NCBI GenBank assembly: GCA_027887045.1
Contig: JAPCJH010000002.1
Location: forward strand, 198,723 to 262,722
Origin: Nitrososphaerota archaeon
Lineage (GTDB): Archaea; Thermoproteota; Nitrososphaeria; Nitrososphaerales; Gagatemarchaeaceae
Length of the DNA: 64,000 bases
Direction: 5' to 3'
How positions within the stretch are numbered: the first letter of the stretch is position 1; each line of letters begins with the position of its first letter. Made by a program: the position numbers and the translations under genes. The notes beneath the pieces were generated by a model. That model was given only the letters and a program-made list of their open reading frames with translations. It did not search any database and had not been told where the DNA came from. This document shows positions 59,219-64,000 of the stretch, piece by piece.

Positions 59219-61228
59219 TTACGTGAACCCCATTTTCGTCCGCAAAGAAATGTATCTAACATCTGTTCTGACGCCGTCCAACTCTGGGTCAAGCTGCAAG
59301 TCCAGTAGATTGTCGTATGAGTCGAAGCCCCTATTGAGCCACTCGAACCCCTTGTCGTTTTCCCCGAGGGCGAAGTAAGTGAGGGCGATGTAGTACGAGG
59401 CGACATACTCTTTTCCAAGCCCATTTATCACTTCGGAAAGCAGCCTGCGCGATTCCTCTTTCCTTTGCGCGTGCGCGTAGACAAACGCGTGGGCCAGCTT
59501 GGTCGATCCCTCCCCGGCTATCTTTGAGTACTCGTCGACTGTCTGAAGAGCCTCATCATACTTCGAATTCCTGGCGTATGCGAACATCATTTCCCAGAGG
59601 GCTGGCTGAAAGCCTGGGGATATCATAAGTGCCTTCTTGTATTGCTCTACGGCCCTATCGTACTCCCTCGTGATTTTTCTGAAGTAGTCACCATAGTTCA
59701 CATTCACTATTGGTGAAAACGGGTCTAGCTCCAGCGCTCTCTTCAACTCTGCATAGGATTCCGAACCCCTCCCCCACCAGCCAAGATGGTTGCCATACCA
59801 CTGATGGGCGGTCGCGTAGCTGGGATTCAGCTCCAAGGCTCTCATGAACTCTTCCTCCGATTTGTTCTGATCGTATTCAAAATCGAAAGAGATTAGTCCT
59901 TGGCTTGCGTGTGCCTCTGCGAGATTGTGGTCTAATCTCAACGCAATCCCGATGTACTCCTTCAACTTCGTCATGTTGGGGCCTGGTTCTTCGAGGCCGT
60001 TGCTGGCAATCACGCCATGGCATTGGGCAAGCCCGGCATAAGCAGCTGCGTAATTCGGATCATTCTGAATCGCTTTTTTGAAGTACTCCATTGCTCTTCT
60101 CAGTCCGGACAGACTCCTCTCGTTCCAGTACTGCCTACCCTTCAGGTACAGAACGTAGGCCTCACTGTTCTTAGTAGGCACCCTCTCTATCTCCTTTTTC
60201 GCGGATGGCAACAGCCGCACTTTGAGAGCTTCCGCTACCTGCTTCGCGATATCGCTCTGGACTGCGAATACGTCGTCGAACTCCCTGTCGTAGCTCTGAG
60301 CCCACAGGTGCCCTTGACTTTGCACGTCTATGAGCTGCACTGTAATGCGTAACCTATTCCCCGCCTTGCGGACGCTGCCTTCGAGGACCGTTCCGACGCT
60401 CAGTTCTCTCCCGATTTCTCCGACTTTCTTACTTGTTCCCTTATAGCCCATCACCGACGTGCGAGCGATCAGACTCAGCCCTCCTATTGACGAGGTGGTT
60501 GAGATAAGCTCCTCAGTCATGCCGTCGGCAAAATACTCGTCGTTTGGGTCTGCGCTTATGCTCGCGAGAGGTAGTATGGCGAGCCTGTGCGGGTCAAAGA
60601 CAGGTGCTTCGGGTGACGCCTGTTCTTCCCACGGTAGCGCTATCTTGTACAACTCTATCGGGACATCCACGTTCTTCAGTTCTTGCCTTCCGAGCCTGAT
60701 CATTCGGGATTCGGACTTGTCTCGCACATTGCGATAGACCTTTTCGGAAACACAAATCCCGCCGGGCTCTGCTACCGGCGTTATCCTCGAAGCGACAGCC
60801 ACGGCCTCTCCGGAAGCCTGATCATCCCTTTCTGTGATGTCGCCGAGATCTATGCCTATCCTGACGTAGATGTCCTTGTTACTGGGGGCCTCGCGATTGT
60901 ATTCTCTTAGTGCCCTTTGAATCTCGATCGCGCATAGAGTCGCGTCCAGCGCGCTTTCGAAAAGGACGATAGACTCAGATGGCTGGAGCTTCATTTCTCG
61001 AATCTTAACAGTGCCTCCTGTAAGCCAGCCCTTGAGGCCCGTCCCTTCTGCAGCAACCAATTCCTCTCCGAAGTATCTTCCTCCGTGACCCGATGAAACC
61101 TGTCGAATGACTGACCTCTCCTTCTCAAGAAGATACCTGCCAAGAGATTCATCGTGCCGGAGTGCCTCCTCGTAACCTACCATGTCTGTGAACATTACCG
61201 CGACAAGTCGACGCTCAGCTTCGGGCAA
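59219..61228 (-). CDS. cyclase-like/TolB-like/TPR signalling protein 2
   Basis: A 669-residue paralogue of the proteins at 51.1 and 61.4 kb with the same three domains. The first metal Asp is present (VMFTDMVGY), but the second metal-binding GDG is replaced (LQPSESIVLFE) and the catalytic Asn is Ala (EAVAVASR), so cyclase activity is unlikely. The TolB-like part reads LAILPLASISADPNDEYFAD and the TPR region runs to the C-terminus. TTG start after a GAGGAGA box. It is the copy with the most intact first motif. Confidence 0.85.
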   Translation of the reverse strand: MPEAERRLVAVMFTDMVGYEEALRHDESLGRYLLEKERSVIRQVSSGHGGRYFGEELVAAEGTGLKGWLTGGTVKIREMKLQPSESIVLFESALDATLCAIEIQRALREYNREAPSNKDIYVRIGIDLGDITERDDQASGEAVAVASRITPVAEPGGICVSEKVYRNVRDKSESRMIRLGRQELKNVDVPIELYKIALPWEEQASPEAPVFDPHRLAILPLASISADPNDEYFADGMTEELISTTSSIGGLSLIARTSVMGYKGTSKKVGEIGRELSVGTVLEGSVRKAGNRLRITVQLIDVQSQGHLWAQSYDREFDDVFAVQSDIAKQVAEALKVRLLPSAKKEIERVPTKNSEAYVLYLKGRQYWNERSLSGLRRAMEYFKKAIQNDPNYAAAYAGLAQCHGVIASNGLEEPGPNMTKLKEYIGIALRLDHNLAEAHASQGLISFDFEYDQNKSEEEFMRALELNPSYATAHQWYGNHLGWWGRGSESYAELKRALELDPFSPIVNVNYGDYFRKITREYDRAVEQYKKALMISPGFQPALWEMMFAYARNSKYDEALQTVDEYSKIAGEGSTKLAHAFVYAHAQRKEESRRLLSEVINGLGKEYVASYYIALTYFALGENDKGFEWLNRGFDSYDNLLDLQLDPELDGVRTDVRYISLRTKMGFT

Positions 61229-61300
61229 ATGTCTCCTCAGATTTGGAACGTTTGAAGCAGATAAAATCGTTTTGGAGCCTCCACATGTATCCAGCGGTGA

Positions 61301-61345
61301 ACGGGCCCGGTAAGGTCCGCCCCTAAATTGGTTCGAAGAGCGGAT
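61301..61345 (-). repeat. 47-bp conserved motif, copy C
   Basis: On the minus strand AATCCGCTCTTCGAACC, then AGGGGCGGACCTT and ACCGGGCCCG. It ends 73 bases before the TTG of cyclase-like gene 2, with a TTTTATC box between. Confidence 0.72.
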
Positions 61346-61385
61346 TGTTGAAAATGTTTACAGCGACATCGCCTAACGCTCGCAA

Positions 61386-63416
61386 TCACCGAAGTCCTAG
61401 ACGTCTTTCAAAATGTGCCCACCTCGGGTCCTTTCGAGCCGCTTCGAACCACGGGAACACTCTCAAGTCCAAGAGCAACCCGCCGTGATTTGCAGTGGCC
61501 GACTTTTCTTCGTATGCTCCATCCAAGGAGGCAAACGCCTCGTCCATTCTAGCCAATACCAAGAGAATCTTGGCCACATGGATCTTGGGAAGATAGTTTG
61601 TCTTCGAGAACTCTACAAGTTCTCCGAGCAACTTGCTGGCTTCGGCGCGTTGGCCGGCGAAGGCGAGCACGCACGCAAGATCTGACTTGCTGCCAGGGTC
61701 TCCTCCTGAAAGCGTGACTGCCTTCCTCAATTCTGCGATCCCTTCATCAGTTCTTGAGTCAAGGGAATATGCTAAACCCAGACAATAGGGGACCGTCGCC
61801 CACTCTGGATATTCGTTTTCTAGCCTCTTGTATTTTTCCGCTGCATCCCTCGGCTTGCCCATGTAAACCAACGTGTTTGCCAGGTTGGCTTCCACCAACC
61901 TTGACAAAGGGTCGAGCTCGCCGGCCTTCTCGATTTGCTCGTAGGCTTCCTGGAATCTTTTCAGAGACATAAGAAGAAGACCATACCACATATGTGCTAT
62001 CGCGTAGCTCGGTTTGAGTTCAATAGCTCGCTTGAATTCTTCCTCCGACTCCTTCCACTTTGCTTCGTAGCTGTTGTAGACAACGCCTAGGGACGCGTGC
62101 GGTTCAGCGAGTCCTGGGTCTATTTCAAGCGCCCTCGATATGTATTCTTTAGCCTTGGGGAATGCTTTCCGCGGCTCAATCCATCCATAGTCTCCAGAGA
62201 TTATGTAACAATCAGCCAATCCTACGTAGGCAGGCGCGTAAGTTGGGTCAATGCTGATTGCCTTCTCGAAGTACTTTGCGGCCATAGCGTTGTTGTCTCT
62301 CGTCCTCTCATTCCAGTAGTATCTTCCTTTGAGGTAGAGCGTGTGGGCTTCCGTGCTCTTAGTCGGCTCTTTCTCGATTTGTCTGGTTTCATTCGGTAGG
62401 ATTCGCACCTTCAACGCATCGGCCACCTGCTTCGCGATATCGCTTTGGATTGCGAATACGTCGTCGAACTCCCTGTCGTAGCTCTGGGCCCATAAGTGCT
62501 TGTCGTCGACCGCGTCGATGAGCTGCACGGTAATCCGAATCCTGTTTTCTGACTTCCTCACGCTTCCCTCTAGGATGGTGCCCGCTCTCAGTTCGCGGCC
62601 TATTTCGGCCACCGTCCTGCCGCCTCCCTTGAACTTCATTGCTGAAGTCCGAGAAATGACGCTGAGCTCACCAATGTTCGATATCGTCGAGATCAACTCT
62701 TCTGTCATGCCATCTGCAAAGTATTCGTCTTCAGAGCCAGAGATCATGTTGACCAGAGGCAGTACCGCGATGCGACGTCGGTCCAAGGAAGGTTCCAGCG
62801 ATTCTTCCCTCCCCTCCCAGGGAAGGACGATCTTGTAGACCTCCATCGGCAGCTGGACGTTCTTGAGCTCCCGCGACCCGAGACTGACGAAACGAAGTTC
62901 GGGCGTGGCGCGCACCATATTGTAGACCCGCTCTGAGATGGAGATTCCTTCAGGCTCGGCCAGCAGCGCTATTCTCGAAGCGACCGCGAGTGTTTCGCCT
63001 GATATCTCGCCATCTCTTTCTGTGAATTCCCCAAGGTGTATTCCTATCCTTACGTAGATGTCTCTGTCGTTCGGTGCTGAACTATTGTACTCCCTTAAGA
63101 GACGCTGGACCTCGACTGCGCATCGGGCGGCGTTGAGGGCGCTGTCGAATAAGACTAGAGATTCATGCGATTTCAGCCTAGTCTCTCGAGTCTTCACGCC
63201 GCCTCCTGTGAGCCAGCCCTTGAGTCCCGTTTCTTCGGAAGGGGCGAGATTCCCTCCCAAGTCAAGCCCACCGTGACTGGAAGAGGTCTGCCGTATGACA
63301 GACCTTTGCTTTTCAAGCAAAGACTTCGCAAGTGGTTCGTCCTGCCGGATAATGTCTGGGTAGGATACCATCTCAGTGAACATTATCGCTCCGGGTCGAT
63401 TTGCGACCTCTGCCAA
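61386..63416 (-). CDS. cyclase-like/TolB-like/TPR signalling protein 3
   Basis: The third paralogue, 676 residues from TTG 63416. This start makes FTEMV fall at residue 13, exactly as in the other two copies; a longer frame to 63473 adds an unrelated leader. The first metal Asp is Glu (MFTEM), the GDG region reads KSHESLVLFD and the catalytic Asn is Ala (LAVASR). The GLKGWLTGGGVK insert is shared. TolB-like (VLPLVNMISGSEDEYFADGM) and TPR domains follow. It is the most divergent copy at the N-terminus. Confidence 0.84.
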   Translation of the reverse strand: MAEVANRPGAIMFTEMVSYPDIIRQDEPLAKSLLEKQRSVIRQTSSSHGGLDLGGNLAPSEETGLKGWLTGGGVKTRETRLKSHESLVLFDSALNAARCAVEVQRLLREYNSSAPNDRDIYVRIGIHLGEFTERDGEISGETLAVASRIALLAEPEGISISERVYNMVRATPELRFVSLGSRELKNVQLPMEVYKIVLPWEGREESLEPSLDRRRIAVLPLVNMISGSEDEYFADGMTEELISTISNIGELSVISRTSAMKFKGGGRTVAEIGRELRAGTILEGSVRKSENRIRITVQLIDAVDDKHLWAQSYDREFDDVFAIQSDIAKQVADALKVRILPNETRQIEKEPTKSTEAHTLYLKGRYYWNERTRDNNAMAAKYFEKAISIDPTYAPAYVGLADCYIISGDYGWIEPRKAFPKAKEYISRALEIDPGLAEPHASLGVVYNSYEAKWKESEEEFKRAIELKPSYAIAHMWYGLLLMSLKRFQEAYEQIEKAGELDPLSRLVEANLANTLVYMGKPRDAAEKYKRLENEYPEWATVPYCLGLAYSLDSRTDEGIAELRKAVTLSGGDPGSKSDLACVLAFAGQRAEASKLLGELVEFSKTNYLPKIHVAKILLVLARMDEAFASLDGAYEEKSATANHGGLLLDLRVFPWFEAARKDPRWAHFERRLGLR

Positions 63417-63491
63417 CACACTACCTTCGTTCACGTGCTCCCTAGGAGATAAAACCATTTGGCAGCCGGTCAACGTGGCTTGAAAGGCGAG

Positions 63492-63538
63492 CGGGCTCGG
63501 TGGGGTTCGCCCCTAAATGGGTTCGAAAAGCGGATTCC
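63492..63538 (-). repeat. 47-bp conserved motif, copy D
   Basis: On the minus strand GGAATCCGCTTTTCGAACCC, then AGGGGCGAACCCC and ACCGAGCCCG. It ends 76 bases before TTG 63416, with a TTTTATC box between. Confidence 0.72.
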
Positions 63539-63587
63539 TTTTTGCATCTGAAAGTGGCCTCGTATTCTGGTGATGCACCAGACGATT

Positions 63588-64000
63588 TCAGAAGATGAAA
63601 CCCCGGACTAGATATCCCACGAGCAACAGGAGTCCAGTCCAAATGGTTGCCAGGACCATGGAAGCCATTCCGGGTATCAATTCCGTTGTCTTGTCGTAAT
63701 TCCGACCGAGAATGCTTGCCGCAGCCCCAGCCTTTGGAAGCGCGACTAGGGACAGCAGTGCGAGAGGGGTGACTATGCCAACAATGACGCCCGTAATGAT
63801 GACCAAATATGCGCTCGCTACCAGAACCTTGAATCGGGTCGCGGCCTTAGCTTTCCCCCATCTCACGATCAGGTGACGACGACCTACACCCTCGTCTGCC
63901 ACGGCGTCGGGAAATTCATTGATGTAGAGGATAGCCGAAACTAGGATGCCGAGTGATATGCCGACGAGAACCGGCTCAAGGTCGATCCTCCCCCTCTGCA
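63588..64000 (-). CDS. UbiA-family prenyltransferase, C-terminal part
   Basis: A membrane prenyltransferase cut by the window end; the frame is open to the edge. The second Asp-rich motif appears as INEFPDAVADEGVGRRHLIV, followed by the basic segment and three to four further membrane helices. This second motif is typical of MenA/UbiA-like enzymes that make quinones or, in archaea, ether lipids. The chain at this end suggests a MenA-like or related quinone prenyltransferase, but the first motif is outside the window. Confidence 0.78.
   Translation of the reverse strand, partial: QRGRIDLEPVLVGISLGILVSAILYINEFPDAVADEGVGRRHLIVRWGKAKAATRFKVLVASAYLVIITGVIVGIVTPLALLSLVALPKAGAAASILGRNYDKTTELIPGMASMVLATIWTGLLLLVGYLVRGFIF

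Noticed and set aside
53223-63538. 47-bp motif as tRNA-derived remnant because of its GGTTCGAA core
   Set aside because: The flanks do not fold into a T-arm or acceptor stem, and the fixed distance to start codons fits regulation better.

Overview
The window is archaeal chromosome. It carries archaeal L1, L10, L11 and L12, L31e, L39e, S19e, Spt5, SecE, FtsY, prefoldin alpha, aIF6, RNase P component 4, Nep1, TBP, archaeal-type AlaRS and LeuRS, and D-aminoacyl-tRNA deacylase. TATA boxes lie about 25 bases ahead of many ATG, GTG and TTG starts, so much of the mRNA is probably leaderless. The moderately high G+C, class II fumarase, DUF5679 and TRAM proteins, intron-bearing tRNAs and the lack of an LX (L18a) gene between aIF6 and prefoldin point to the Nitrososphaerota (Thaumarchaeota) lineage. 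No ammonia-oxidation genes are visible, so the genus is left open.

Layout. 0-6 kb: two APC-type amino-acid permeases around a Rieske oxygenase, DUF131 membrane proteins, IscA-type protein and fumarase. 6-18.8 kb: metabolism (GMP synthase, two phosphohexomutases around ThiL, an amidohydrolase, OsmC, a ferritin-like/VIT1 protein) and a tRNA-Arg with two introns. 18.8-35.8 kb: DNA polymerase IV and the information-processing core, with L12 inverted relative to L10-L1-L11. 35.8-41.6 kb: an accessory island at the 3' end of a tRNA-Gly. A 15-bp copy of the tRNA end bounds it at 41.62 kb. Directly beside the tRNA sits a nested 1.12-kb element with about 80-bp terminal inverted repeats and a perfect 14-bp target duplication. 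That is the geometry of a casposon, but no Cas1 is present; it carries only tiny membrane proteins. The rest of the island holds an aKMT-like methyltransferase, a DEAH-type helicase and a DUF72 protein. 41.6-43.1 kb: decayed genes. 43.2-51 kb: UPF0182 protein, ammonium transporter, TBP, a methyltransferase and a TRAM protein.

51-63.5 kb is a minus-strand signalling and processing block. It has three paralogous cyclase-like/TolB-like/TPR proteins whose cyclase domains have lost key catalytic residues. Between them lie a PqqD-like/M50 membrane protease, a TrmB-type regulator and small proteins, one with a Cys/Ser-rich tail. A 47-bp motif occurs four times, 73-81 bases upstream of a start codon each time, and may mark a small regulon. 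The window ends in a UbiA-family prenyltransferase.

Three genes (thiL, the PDCD5-like gene, the TRAM gene) seem to need a non-AUG start, possibly ACG, to recover their conserved N-termini.
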